Under the pieces are notes generated by a model. The model did no database searches and had not been told where the DNA came from. It worked only from the letters and a program-made list of their open reading frames with translations. Below, piece by piece: positions 57,101 through 63,258 of a stretch of 64,000 nucleotides of DNA. The DNA comes from Haemonchus contortus. Its lineage: Eukaryota; Nematoda; Chromadorea; Rhabditida; Trichostrongylidae. The position numbers were made by a program, and so were the translations under genes. Where the stretch lies: the NCBI GenBank assembly GCA_000469685.2, contig LS997565.1, positions 34,438,645 to 34,502,644 on the forward strand, in the 5' to 3' direction. The stretch's first letter is position 1. The number at the start of each line of letters is the position of its first letter.

Positions 57101-59048
57101 GGCACTCCGGCACGCCGGCACGCCATCGGACTATGAAAGCAGCCGATGAGGTAACACAAAACATTAACGACTTGATGGAAATATATGAAAGTGCAGTAGC
57201 ATAATGCTAGATGTATAAAGGTTGCATAAAAGAAAGCTGCGCTTCTCTCCAAGGGAGAAGAGCCTAGTGAGTCGTGGAGTATGGCTGCTCGCGCAAATCG
57301 AGGCAACTGTGTATGAAAAAAGTTTTTGTCAATGTTCGAGAAGCTACAAAGCACTGTGGGTATCCATCAATACAGCATGCCTCGCAGACATCAGCCAAAT
57401 GACTTAGTGCGAGGAAGAATCATCGGGAAAGTCGAAGAAGGTTTAACCATGACAAGTGTAGCCTGGGAGCTCGATATGGCTCACAGCGGTGTTTCATGCG
57501 CAAGGAAGGTTTTACCGAACTTTTGGTATTGCTGCCCTGAGAAGAGCAGGTGACCGGCTATTATCAAGTACCCCAAGCGAGCGCCGCTACACTATGCAAC
57601 GAGCGAGAAGAGACCCACGTCAATCAGCTTCTGAGATTGCAATCACATTTAACAGAGCTCGGAGGCAAAAGATTTCACGCATTCACTAGCACGGCGATAC
57701 ACAGTGACAGTCTCTTCGCCGGACGACCGCTAGAATCTTTTCCATTGTACCCTCGCGCATCGGCGAGGCCGTTTACGGTGGTGTACAGCGAATAGACCAG
57801 GGAGGAATGGAGCCGCTCGCCGGTTTCGGATGACGACATATTCAGTCAGAGTAGTGATTCTGGACGTACTCTCATAGTGTGAGAAGTGGAAACACGCTAA
57901 TTTTCAGGAGCACTGTCAAACATAATCCTTCTAACGATCGTGTTTTTATGGTATGGGGAGGCCCCACGATGCATGGCCATACTGACTTTCGACTTTTCAA
58001 ACGTGTAACCTTACCACTTAGCGTTACTGTGATAAGGTACTCCTCCCTCAGGCGGGTCTACCCACGGCTGCGATAGGCCACAAATATGGATGACAATCAT
58101 CGGAAGCATCAAACAGCACAGGTGGGGGAGATCTCGGAGTGAGGGATATCCGGCGAAAGGAGTGACCTGCTCATTCCTTCGACCTAGAATTCATTGAGGC
58201 TCGTGTGAAGTGCACTGGATGGATACGTTGCAGCACCTTTAAGGGCACCAATGATTATCCTCAAATGTGAAGTGCGCTGATAGAAGAATAGAATGCCCTA
58301 CAACAGAAACTCTTTACCAACTTCGTGGAGTGTACTGGATCGCGTTACAGAGCATGTAATGTTGTTCTTAGTGATGGCACATCCTACTGGGAACCGCAAC
58401 ACTTCTTTTGACTACCATCATGAGTCCTGAAGGCTCATGTGTAGTCCGTGTCTATGAAAATGTCATATGTATTCGTCTTTAAAATTTTCGTCAGTCGCTT
58501 TCTGTGCAATACCGTTAAGATCCCTCGTAGCTGGAGAAGACCTCCACGGTATTGCACAGAAGGTGACTGACGGAAATTCGACGTATGGTATGAATTTCAT
58601 CGAGCCATGCTTTTATCTGGCAGAGGTGCAGTAATCGATGACTGGCAAGTTTAACAGCATCCCCTTCTTGGTTGACCGTCCAAGCCCTGTGGTCGTCCCT
58701 TCTACGGAGACCACAGGGCTTGGACGCAAAATTAGTTGTGCGTTAGAGTTTACGCTCGAAATTACCGTCTCGCCAACTTCATCTACGTATCCTTCTCCTC
58801 GATGAGCTGGTGCTGCCTCCAAGCGCCTGTCACCATGTTATAAGAGACATTTGCTGACCAACAACGTGAACATCTCAAAAAGAGGTATCCTTAGGATTAA
58901 ACATATTTCTATTCAGAAGACTGCCACAACAGCACTTCGCGAATTCCGCCGTACCCATCGAGAAAACTGGGAGAATACAGCACAGCTTCTGGGATCAGAC
59001 CTTGTATTCAAAATCGAAAATGCTATTGCTCCTCTTTATTATGCCTGA
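13730..59048 (+). CDS. psme-4: Proteasome activator complex subunit 4 (PA200/Blm10), 43 exons placed
   Basis: The product is a giant HEAT-repeat solenoid that caps the 20S proteasome and stimulates peptide (and in other species acetyl-histone) turnover, mainly in the nucleus. I identified it by reading exons that line up in order with PSME4 from the N-terminus (KKLALLPYHEVL) to the C-terminal tail ending IENAIAPLYYA. The final Tyr-Tyr-Ala is the family's conserved proteasome-contacting C-terminus. The exons sum to about 1780 residues, close to the family's ~1800-1850. Nearly all junctions keep phase; gaps remain near 31745-34046, 39416-40311 and 40544-44593, where small exons may be missing. 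Introns are full of mobile elements, which explains the ~45 kb length. No frame break was seen in any exon, so I take the gene to be functional. Confidence 0.93.
14004..15479. other. Intron 2 of PSME4, proximal part
   Basis: No exon-like segment was found. A GC-rich block near 14935-15130 contains two related pieces (ATAACTCCTGTTNNCGTGGACCC at about 14969 and 15113), an internal imperfect duplication about 145 bp apart. The rest shows nothing recognisable. Confidence 0.4.
15480..15838 (+). mobile_element. 3' end of an RTE-type LINE, copy A
   Basis: This stretch matches the 3' portion of the LINE copy that follows it (17520-17830): both contain the block around TTTGTTCGATATCA (TTTGGTCGATATCA in the other), CCGACCGCC, CATCTCCGTAAAGA and CCATTTGCACTGCC. 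It is therefore a severely 5'-truncated LINE tail placed directly before another copy. Confidence 0.6.
15839..17830 (+). pseudogene. Degenerate RTE-type LINE reverse transcriptase, copy B
   Basis: Pieces of an RTE-clade RT appear in shifting plus-strand frames. A thumb-side pre-RT region is at 16057-16401 (VTVWTENEVRRAIGKMKAG followed by AGPDGVPIEA). A palm region around 16450-16960 includes WKSSTIIPTFKQRGDA, DMYDGSES and TIQLG. The C-terminal region at 17118-17400 includes LYGSECWPMSK. Frameshifts and stops make it non-functional. The endonuclease half is missing, as expected from 5' truncation during LINE insertion. It ends in the same 3' sequence as the upstream fragment. Confidence 0.85.
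17831..18299. other. Intronic sequence with one copy of a dispersed repeat
   Basis: Positions about 18180-18295 contain a block (GTCCGTCCGCAAGCTTTATGA, AGTGACATGGAAAACCCA, ATAAAGCAG) that recurs at 45870-46020 and 46115-46260. Nothing else is recognisable. Confidence 0.5.
18300..19303 (+). pseudogene. 5' part of an RTE-type LINE with AP endonuclease remnant
   Basis: The segment MAICTYNARTLASEASIEN (near 18854) and the following residues match the start of the apurinic endonuclease domain of RTE elements. VIVGDFNAKI near 19245 is the GDFNAK endonuclease motif. The frame is shifted between these pieces. No RT follows. A LINE with its 5' end but without its 3' end is unusual and suggests a later deletion or interruption. 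Confidence 0.75.
19500..20250. repeat. Degenerate tandem repeat, period about 110-120 bp
   Basis: About four diverged units share the core TTTCTGAATAAAGTTATGAA with small variants, preceded by CACTTTTTCCCGC and followed by GACCCRCCC-type blocks (cores near 19680, 19800, 19920 and 20075). Two more units lie at about 38030-38225 in another intron, so this is a dispersed minisatellite-like family. Confidence 0.65.
22097..22443 (-). repeat. 3' LTR of copy 2
   Basis: About 347 bp, nearly identical to 26544-26891. On the minus strand it begins TGTGTGAGCTGGGGTTATGA and ends CCTATTACT. The terminal CT instead of CA is non-canonical, but the target duplication, purine tract and primer site agree on the limits. 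Confidence 0.92.
22444..22457 (-). promoter_or_regulatory. Polypurine tract of copy 2
   Basis: The minus strand reads AGGGGAAGGGGAGG directly before the first base of the 3' LTR. This is the expected place and composition for the primer of plus-strand DNA synthesis. Confidence 0.88.
22545..23930 (-). pseudogene. UPF1-like SF1 helicase remnant of copy 2
   Basis: Collinear with the helicase core of copy 1: Walker A QAAYGTGKTGKT (near 23900), ATTSTNVAVAQFADT, motif II GDEASQIPE, motif III GDAHQLAPH, TTFRAHPSL, VDTVQGREMDIVIL and RRLNVAITRCRHGEFVLGN, ending with a stop at 22545. Two frame breaks (near 23420 and near 22860) split it into three pieces, so it is inactive. It supplies the C-terminus that is cut off in copy 1. 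The N-terminal extension is missing. The frame is the same as that of the preceding gag, separated by one TAA. Confidence 0.92.
23937..25064 (-). pseudogene. Gag remnant of copy 2
   Basis: Matches gag of copy 1 along its length: ASFSGVSENGMQFSTWLR, PAPLSDEQRANFLIGYLDG, ESCTSFANRVLNLVRAA, RYFVKLDGPTSFEQAVNKA and a CX2CX4HX4C knuckle (CYNCSGFGHFASAC). The codon at the position of the copy 1 start reads ATA, and one internal stop lies at 24486-24488. It ends with TAA at 23937-23939, three codons before sequence homologous to the helicase. By eye roughly two thirds of residues match copy 1, so the two elements belong to distinct subfamilies. Confidence 0.9.
25065..26525 (-). other. Leader of copy 2
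   Basis: Sequence between primer site and gag on the minus strand, about 1.4 kb, with no recognisable coding content. A short direct repeat (TGACC units near 26505-26520) lies close to the primer site. Confidence 0.5.
26526..26544 (-). promoter_or_regulatory. Primer binding site of copy 2
   Basis: Reads TGGTAGCAGCGAGTGCGAT on the minus strand, touching the end of the 5' LTR; it is complementary to a tRNA 3' end with CCA. It matches the site of copy 1 (12275-12289) almost exactly. Confidence 0.75.
26544..26891 (-). repeat. 5' LTR of copy 2
   Basis: About 348 bp, direct repeat of 22097-22443. On the plus strand it starts AGTAATAGG and ends CTCACACA; directly outside is the AGCA target duplication. 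Confidence 0.92.
27196..31744 (+). CDS. psme-4: PSME4 exons 7-14
   Basis: Exons: 27196-27304, 28259-28335, 29401-29563, 29720-29827, 29944-30014, 30085-30238, 31043-31219 and 31605-31744, all phase-compatible. Landmarks in order are NNPDFMDWSPLYDTVFTRS, AELLGGLARMIIATLGGP, MMKLVEPFMHPSNESS, YYLTDDDIVKFTDTILPSL, LCALCPGRVLPKVLE, VDEPHRLTQTLNCLFELVF, MLIEAIDINDVNKAN and YHDLTEDEKALCKLSA. These follow the second quarter of PSME4. The 31043-31219 exon includes about 35 residues without an obvious counterpart, so its 5' limit is less certain. The end of the last exon is ambiguous because homology (DRCVRMLL) continues a few codons past the GTGTGT donor. Confidence 0.82.
27305..28258. other. Intron 7 of PSME4
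   Basis: AT-rich intron; no exon, RNA gene or mobile element recognised. Confidence 0.4.
28336..29400. other. Intron 8 of PSME4 with CA-rich microsatellite
   Basis: The only distinct feature is an interrupted (CA)n/(CATA)n tract at 29195-29282. No coding signal was found. Confidence 0.5.
29195..29282. repeat. CA/CATA microsatellite
   Basis: Alternating ACACAC, ACATACATACAT and ACACGC units over about 88 bp. Confidence 0.9.
31745..34046. other. psme-4: Intron(s) 14 of PSME4 with a possible small exon
   Basis: A 38-bp candidate exon at 32252-32289 (acceptor GACAG, donor GTATGA, coding PKDSSSVIGSFK) joins in phase to the next exon at 34047, but its upstream phase does not fit the mapped donor. 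The block 32570-32830 is GC-rich and may be debris of a mobile element. Otherwise nothing is recognised. Confidence 0.35.
34047..40543 (+). CDS. psme-4: PSME4 exons 15-22
   Basis: Exons: 34047-34148, 35063-35161, 35242-35308, 38817-38902, 38954-39031, 39097-39213, 39273-39415 and 40312-40543. Landmarks are KKAIDRCVAAIFKNADDH, LLFVKTNQFESSLATDMIA, WISFAEHVLRNLRIVLT, MQAEDLDVSASWFVSLASS, YIQYKDICFEMIDLLVKCK, YPESSRYMALKLNRPLKEW, MAWHIPNERGKAVIEEILR and NVREFLIELIEKIINR. They follow the central HEAT repeats of PSME4. The 35308/38817 junction spans 3.5 kb and keeps phase. About fifty residues expected between 39415 and 40312 are not placed; a segment near 39960-40050 (YCAKLRLLAGLPHRFVQLQ) may supply them, but its phase does not fit my boundaries. 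Confidence 0.8.
34449..34530. repeat. 31-bp tandem duplication
   Basis: The unit beginning AAAGCGAARGATTGTCACAC is present twice in a row (34474 and 34500 region) with one difference. Intronic; no function seen. Confidence 0.6.
35976..36302 (+). pseudogene. Possible non-LTR reverse transcriptase fragment
   Basis: The frame contains VIEDDCFVTCSTKQAMDTC followed by FELLNNQADN, reminiscent of the region after the (A)DD box of LINE RTs. The preceding part is not recognisable. It lies in a PSME4 intron. The identification is weak. Confidence 0.3.
38030..38225. repeat. Two units of the dispersed 110-bp repeat
   Basis: Shares TTCCAACAAAGTTATGAATTTTCGATC and CCACTTTTTCCCGCGTT-type blocks (broken here into short matches) with 19620-19960. 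Confidence 0.55.
40895..41265. repeat. Dispersed ~370-bp repeat, copy 1
   Basis: Aligns by eye with 48935-49305 through GATTGCGA, GGAGCGCGC, GGTGGGGAGT, TTGGCCGCT/CTGGCCGCT, TATTGCGTCC and GCATGCCGCAAGG. No coding content; probably a non-autonomous element. Confidence 0.7.
41271..41510. mobile_element. Foldback element, family 1
   Basis: A near-palindrome of 240 bp. The left arm starts ACATTCACCCAGAACTGGAT and includes GACGCGGCAAATCGCGCGGC; the right arm is its reverse complement, ending ATCCAGTTCTGGGTGAATGT. A related palindrome lies at 44186-44409. Confidence 0.85.
41813..42460 (-). pseudogene. RTE-type LINE C-terminal remnant
   Basis: On the minus strand the frames read VVVRTAMLYRSKCWPEDKN and downstream basic segments. 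These are homologous to LYGSECWPMSK of the copy at 15839-17830, which is the C-terminal region of RTE polyproteins. Stops and frameshifts are present. It lies in a PSME4 intron. Confidence 0.65.
42516..43544 (-). pseudogene. Tc1/mariner-superfamily transposase, frame-broken
   Basis: The N-terminal 128 codons (43544-43158) have a helix-turn-helix DNA-binding start (MVKHSPDRYAIVRQHKAGR, ATIAKHLGI). The C-terminal piece (42866-42516) contains SNPLDYNLWSCLESKA, with the third catalytic Asp in the NPLDY motif typical of D,D-D mariner-like enzymes. The middle is spread over other frames, so it cannot make an active enzyme. I could not define the terminal repeats. Confidence 0.8.
44186..44409. mobile_element. 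Foldback element, family 1, second copy
   Basis: Arms GATTCGTGCGATTCC...GTGCGC and GCGCATCCAGAATCGCACGAATC (interrupted by mismatches) enclose shared blocks CGGCAAATTGCGCGGC, CATTGAGGC and TGATAAACG. These also occur in the 41271-41510 palindrome. Confidence 0.75.
44594..51377 (+). CDS. psme-4: PSME4 exons 23-31
   Basis: Exons: 44594-44710, 44959-45084, 45140-45232, 46603-46689, 46758-46897, 49844-49976, 50816-50941, 50993-51138 and 51194-51377, all in consistent phase. Landmarks are VRLAAQTELFLVFAEYTIS, VDSIISVLADKN with GALIVIWKSKL (the PSME4 signature around FKGALY), HALLEVYEEICNQIGSM, YCDKMFEKLHKTGEW, GLETIK joined to ILLSKLTDEEQIY, IRPDNMNLAYDSENLPNT, FGCYKWPE and ECEKAIVATFEDPQMF. These match the third quarter of PSME4. 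A Tc1-like element lies in the 46898-49843 intron and a mariner MITE in the next. The first exon here is the least conserved. Confidence 0.85.
45870..46260 (+). repeat. Two copies of a GTCGGT-rich dispersed repeat
   Basis: Units near 45870-46020 and 46115-46260 share TAAAGCAGAAACTTGGTGTG, several GTCGGT(A/T)TGT repeats, GTGTCCGTC and GTGATATGGAAAACC. A third, partial copy is at 18180-18295. Confidence 0.8.
47001..48534 (-). mobile_element. Tc1-like DNA transposon with intact terminal inverted repeats
   Basis: Ends are perfect inverted repeats of at least 26 bp (CACTGGTGTGCAAAACTTAG continuing GGACGA) with TA on both sides (46999-47000 and 48535-48536), the target duplication of Tc1/mariner elements. 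It carries one minus-strand transposase pseudogene. It is inserted in an intron of PSME4. Confidence 0.93.
47330..48266 (-). pseudogene. Tc1-family transposase
   Basis: The longest open part (48049-47504) contains QQARRDPRQPASVIAMTFN, VLFSDESTFSLSSDSG (first catalytic Asp), GGRGVMVWGSI and FIFMDDNARPHRT (second Asp). Upstream frames encode the start, with MTSVAQELG-type residues. Downstream, SSDLNPIEHVWDALGR, which holds the third catalytic residue, is in another frame. At least one frameshift inactivates it. Its intact ends would still allow mobilisation in trans. Confidence 0.88.
48935..49305. repeat. Dispersed ~370-bp repeat, copy 2
   Basis: Same family and orientation as 40895-41265, with small indels. 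Confidence 0.7.
50037..50570 (-). mobile_element. Deleted mariner-like element (MITE-like) with inverted ends
   Basis: Inverted ends CAGGGTGACCCACATGAAGT (left) and its complement at the right edge, flanked by TA (50035-50036 and 50571-50572). A minus-strand remnant reads LNPLDFAVSTIL, the third-Asp region of a mariner transposase. Most of the transposase is missing. Confidence 0.88.
51378..53442. other. Intron 31 of PSME4
   Basis: About 2 kb, no recognised exon or element. The blocks at 51680-51730 (ACAGGGTGGGCCAAAATTATGG) and 53090-53115 (CTACCCTGTATAG-like) may be ends of a decayed mariner-like element. I cannot confirm it. Confidence 0.35.
53443..59048 (+). CDS. psme-4: PSME4 C-terminal exons 32-43
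   Basis: Exons: 53443-53526, 53584-53757, 53951-54048, 54141-54263, 54377-54494, 54574-54723, 54793-54929, 54996-55119, 56162-56311, 56362-56442, 56517-56681 and 58917-59048 (ends TGA). All phases agree. Landmarks are RLAAELFAGIAMGTKY, DTRRYWWLIEEFLKGMNR, LTADQWREVETRRRICEIA, WRVKVSVLKFIQILVFSNI, RMEASRAMLTLILCDYMKL, HGAILGMAAVVRAHPFSTP and ALREFRRTHRENW, ending APLYYA. This is the best conserved part and secures the identification. The 54574 exon is a polar linker. The final intron (2.2 kb) holds a large foldback element and a dead Tc1 element. An inverted paralogue of exons 37-43 lies downstream. Confidence 0.93.
55120..56161. other. Intron 39 of PSME4
   Basis: No exon-like segment or mobile element recognised; AT-rich with a poly-A run near 55228. 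Confidence 0.4.
56805..57145. mobile_element. Foldback (near-palindromic) element, family 2
   Basis: Left arm GGCTGCTTTCATAGT to GAAAACAAAATCAAAAACC, right arm its reverse complement ending ACTATGAAAGCAGCC. The arms pair through almost the whole 340 bp with only a short centre near 56960-56985. Each arm has a G- or C-run block (GGAGGGGGGAGGGGG). It is a strong candidate for cruciform or hairpin formation. Confidence 0.85.
57326..58480 (+). pseudogene. Decayed Tc1-family transposase
   Basis: Plus-strand pieces in several frames: MPRRHQPNDLVRGRIIGKV and EEGLTMTSVAWELDMAHSG (helix-turn-helix region), MQRARRDPRQSASEIAITFN, GRPLESFPLYP, and VFMVWGGPTMHGHTDF before the second Asp. Stops are frequent. 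It is related to the element at 47001-48534, in the opposite orientation. Confidence 0.8.
58489..58572. repeat. Short inverted repeat
   Basis: CGTCAGTCGCTTTCTGTGCA on the left and its near-complement TGCACAGAAGGTGACTGACG on the right, about 30 bp apart. A similar string (GGTATTGCACAGAAAGCAAC) lies inside the Tc1 element at 47107, so this may be a relic of transposon ends. Confidence 0.6.
58678..58725. repeat. Perfect 17-bp hairpin
   Basis: GTCCAAGCCCTGTGGTC and GACCACAGGGCTTGGAC are exact reverse complements with a 14-nt loop. It lies in the last PSME4 intron; function unknown. Confidence 0.85.
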
Positions 59049-60095
59049 AATAATATTCCGCCAAATCATTATCTCCTTGGCATTCTCCATTAACTTTATT
59101 TCTCTTAAGCTCTTTGCCAGTTAAGAATCTCTCATCACGCTTACGTAACACTAATTCTGTTGATACGTTACAATACTAATCACCAGATCGATGTTCTGAG
59201 CTGTGATGTTTTATTCCTCTTATAAAGATAGATGATTATGTGTCGAGGTGTACACATTTGACTGCACTGCAAATGTTCTGAAGTCGTTGAATTGTGCTTG
59301 CTGCTCGGCTGAGTTGCCGTTATGATCCGCCCCGCAGAAAAAAGCTAATAGCTTCTGCTCGTATTCTCCAGCACAGACACAGCCTGTGAAGCCATTCTTG
59401 AGCAATCGTCTTCATCTATAATAAAATACAAAAATGTGAAAATTAGGTAAACCACAACAGCGAAGTCAGTCAGTGAACGTTATCTCGAAATGATGCTTTT
59501 GAGTTTTGTGCGGGAGGCATTTTTCAATATGTCGTTGTAGTAGAGCACATCCCCCAATGCAATATGGTTCATCAACTATCTCCTTTTGCTTATACCTCAG
59601 TGTCAATTATACTAATGCAACTCCGAGCTACTGGTTTCCTCCAATGGCATTGCAATATTGGAGTGATTACTGAAATTCAAGACAAAGCAGTACTGTCAGC
59701 AATATTGTAGAAACTGGTGCACTCATTTTGGAGAAGGACGCTCATCGAAGACAAACAAGAGAAGACAACGCTCCAAGAGGTGCAGAATGTGACACTTGAT
59801 CAATACTCAATGATAATCATTATTGTAGGCGTTCTGGCAATTGTTGCAAGCACACCGAAGCTTTTTGTGAAGCACGCCATTTCTCCCACCTGTTGGGATC
59901 AATATCACTTTTTCCCATAACATTATTGATCAATCATTTTTAGAAGAAGATAGTTCTTCAATTCACAGAACCTTGTCTCGGTTCTATTACTGGTTTTACA
60001 TTTGGGAACAGCTTTCACCGCTAGACAACCAATATGACAAAAAACTCATTTAATCTTAGATAGCGATTGTTGTAGTACAATTATTGAAGAGCTAA
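59049..60095. other. Intergenic region between the convergent PSME4 genes
   Basis: About 1 kb shared 3' flank of two tail-to-tail genes. AT-rich; polyadenylation signals must lie here, but no distinctive structure, RNA gene or convincing ORF was seen. Confidence 0.5.
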
Positions 60096-62448
60096 TTAAG
60101 CATAGTAAATAGGTGCGATTGCGTTCTCGATTTTGTACACGAGATCAGATCCGATAATCTTCGTCGTCTTTTCCCACTCTTCGCGATGGCTGCGCCGAAA
60201 TTCTCTGAGAGCCATTGTTGCCGCCCTCTGCAAAGCAAAGAAAATGGTATATAGAAAGTATGGCTTTTTTCTCATTCAAACCATGACTCGCCCCATGTAC
60301 TCACCTGCAAGCACAATATCAGTATTATTTTACTTTTACATACGTACATACCTACACCATTCATTAAGGTGGGAAGGGGTGGTACAGAACACGGGAACAT
60401 CCAACCACGCGCACGGCTCGGCTAAGAAATCTTGGCGTATCAGTTTAGTAATTAACCAAGCCATTCATCCCTCCAAGGTGAGGTTATCGCTTTAAGACTT
60501 AACTGAGAGCACAAAAACAGCAAAGTTGTCCCTTCCACTCCGTCATTGTGCAGGATATATATTCATTCGAATGCTACTGTTGTAGGGTATTATTGACTAT
60601 GTCAACTGAACATATCATTTACAAAAGTGCGCATTGTACGTAGCTCTCAATCCGGTCATATTCTCCAATAAATCCACACATCTAGTGGCGTTCCTCGACT
60701 ATTTACAAGTACTTCTGCCACAGCTACTATCATGATTCTCAGTGAAGGTAGAATTTTAAACGTATCTCACAACGGGACTGATCAACTTTTGGGAACCTTA
60801 TTCTATTTCCAAATTATGTCGTTTCAGTAGTAATAAAGTTCAAGAGTCCAAAAACAGAATGTTAGTTTGCCACTAGGACTAACCTGCAACTCCGCGCTAT
60901 GACTAGTGAAGGTACATAACGACTGTAGCAGAGGAACGATGAATGGTGGTGTCGAGTAGGGATGTGCCATCACTACTGCACCCATTCCAAGTACGGCCCC
61001 ATGCAGAGAAGATCGCTCCTTGTCTTTCGAGCACTCATTAATTCTGCTCTAAAAATATGTACCCTTCAGATCTTTTTGGGATTTTCAATAGGCTGACTGA
61101 CGAAAATGAGACCGACCAAAAGAAAGCTGTCCACTTTAATATAATCGCAATGAATTAATGTCATCATACATCGCGAAGCTTCCAGTCGCACCTCCATCTT
61201 GAATAGCTCTCAATTACTGTTGTCTCACATTGATTATCAGCCACAACTTATTAGCCACAACTTGCACACCTGACTGTCGACCAGGGCTTCAAAAAGCAAT
61301 CGCACCACCTTCTTAGTTCGTTGGTTCATCTCGAGTACGTAGATATTGGAGAAGACTATCACTTGTAGAAACTTCAACACCGAGACTCTTACGCGCCAAA
61401 GACTCGTACGATGAAACGTCTGAAAAGCGTTGTGAATTTTGAGGAATCCCGCTCTCGTTTGGGAGTTAGGGTGCTCTCTGGAATATAAATGTTAATTGGA
61501 GGGTGAAACGTGATGGTGGGAAGACGATTTTTTGGTTTTTGTTAACATCTATACAGGGATACGCAAGGAAATAAAGTTGGAGCTTAATTAAACATCGTAA
61601 GATTGTGTCATCTACCCAACCGAGCCGTCGATAATTTTCGAAGGGGAATGGAGTTATTTAAACAGCGTTCTTTTATGGTTCTCTCATTTTACTGTATTTG
61701 TTTGCTCACCCTTATAACGATGTCCAAAAAGGGTTCGGCAAACTTTTCAGTTACCAGCAAACTTGACATATACTCATGAACCAACACACTTGCATTATTC
61801 TTGATGTCAATGTCTTTGAAAGACTCGTTCTGTCTGCAAGATGGCTTTTCATTTGAATTCTCATTAAGCAAAGTTTGGAGCTCAAGAAAAAAGTTTTTGG
61901 ACGTAACTACTGCACCCAGTAATATCTGCTCCGCAAAAATATATGTATGTCCACCCATAAATTGCCCACAAACTCGAAGCTCCTGATGTTTTTGAAAAAG
62001 TCTCCAAATAAAAGTCGTGAGAAGTATTAATCTAAGATGTGCGAAAAATTTCAAGGTCGACTAGAAACACATGAGTTAACTTGTTGAGAACAGCCCAATA
62101 ATTTGGAGTAATTCAAGTTACTCACTCCGTTTCGTCTTCGTTAGCATACTCGATTATCATCGGAAAAAGAGACACTATCCCTGGTGTTAGGCACGTGATA
62201 CAATCTTCGTAATACTGCAGCAAAAACTCCAGTAATGTTCGCAGGTATATTAGAGGCTGCTACAAGATATCATCCGATTGATCAGTTGTCTTACGTATAT
62301 GTTCCTAATAGTTTACCTCGTTCTTTGTTGGAGTGGAAAATTGCGCATTGTCATCGTCTTGTTTCTCATTTGACTGTGCCGATTGGACCTTCTGTGGTTC
62401 AAGGAAATTCTCAGATGCCGTCTTGGGAGGGCTTGTTAGCATGTCCAA
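60096..62448 (-). CDS. Second PSME4-like gene, C-terminal seven exons
   Basis: Minus-strand exons (plus coordinates): 62448-62317 (polar linker), 62256-62126, 61833-61710, 61419-61270, 61197-61117, 61048-60884 and 60227-60096 (ends TAA). They encode paralogues of PSME4 exons 37-43: LRTLLEFLLQYYEDCITCL, HEYMSSLLVTEKFAEPFLD, WRVRVSVLKFLQVIVFSNI, LHGAVLGMGAVVMAHPYST, ALREFRRSHREEW, and the C-terminal tail APIYYA. Five of the seven exon lengths (124, 150, 81, 165, 132) equal those of the plus-strand gene, and all phases and splice sites hold. The protein is clearly diverged, so the duplication is not recent. Upstream exons should lie right of the BEL element or are lost; I cannot tell whether the gene is complete. 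Confidence 0.88.
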
Positions 62449-62712
62449 CTGTAAGCTTTGTGTTATACAGACATTCCATAACTGAATCCTGATAATAGCC
62501 CTTCAAGGGATGAAAGGTTTTCCCATGTTAAGCAAAAGAGACAATGAAGAGTCCTATGAGTGTCCCGAGCAATATTTAGCAAAAATAAGGTATAAGAAAT
62601 GAAGTTTTGAGCGAAATCCATTCGCGAGCGCTAGGGAAAACAGAAGTCGCTGAGTAAATAAGTAAAAATCTTAAATCCAAATGCTGCAAAGAAAGTCATG
62701 AACAAACAAAAT
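62449..62712. other. Intron or flank between the PSME4 paralogue and the BEL element
   Basis: Begins with the acceptor of the linker exon on the minus strand (CTTACAG). Nothing else recognised before the LTR. Confidence 0.4.
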
Positions 62713-63050
62713 TGTGCTTTGTACACAAGAGCTTTATCGTCATCTAAGGCGACGATCACCTCACCTTAACTATCTCGCCGTCTCACTGTCTGAGACGACT
62801 AACTCTAGCTTAACTCACGCCTCTAAAAGGTGCGGGGTCAAGCGGCCCGGAGATAAGTGGGCCCTCACTTCTACGTTACACAACAGCAAAGGCAGCACGT
62901 GGGTTATATCGTTTAGACAAATACTTATGACTAACACTTTCCTTCTGTACATTTTACAGCGGTAACGACCGCACTTATTATTACAGTTGCTTTATTTTTA
63001 CTCCGTTATTACCGGAGTTATTATTACAAAACCACTGAACCGCCTACACA
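62713..63050 (+). repeat. Putative 5' LTR of the BEL/Pao element
   Basis: Starts TGTGCTTTGTACACAAGAGC and ends CCGCCTACACA, followed by TTTTGGTGCATCGGC, where TGG starts the likely primer site. The partner LTR is outside the window, so the limits are inferred from the TG...CA ends and the primer site. Confidence 0.55.
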
Positions 63051-63114
63051 TTTTGGTGCATCGGCTAAAATAAGTCGAGTAGATAAGCCAAAAAAGAAAT
63101 CTTTCGAATCAAAA

Positions 63115-63205
63115 TAGAATCGAACGTGGTTCTATAATTTTTGAAAGTTAATCAAGCAGAATCGTACGTGGTTCTGCATAATAAATAGAATCGAACGAGG
63201 TTCTA
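63115..63205 (+). repeat. Three covarying hairpins in the BEL leader
   Basis: Units 63115-63134, 63156-63177 and 63186-63205 share the loop TCG(A/T)ACG(T/A)GG. Stems are TAGAA/TTCTA, GCAGAA/TTCTGC and TAGAA/TTCTA. The middle unit changes both sides of the stem, which is compensatory. They lie between primer site and gag and suggest a structured RNA signal. Confidence 0.7.
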
Positions 63206-63258
63206 TTACAGATTTATAAGTAACAATATAATAGAAACTTTATCTAAAACACAGAAAA

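Noticed and set aside
59220..59405. Small minus-strand frame between the two PSME4 genes
   Set aside because: Short, no motif, no promoter or splice support.
62235..62492. Plus-strand frame that looked like coding sequence
   Set aside because: The minus strand here contains splice-bounded exons of the PSME4 paralogue in correct phase; the plus frame is a shadow.
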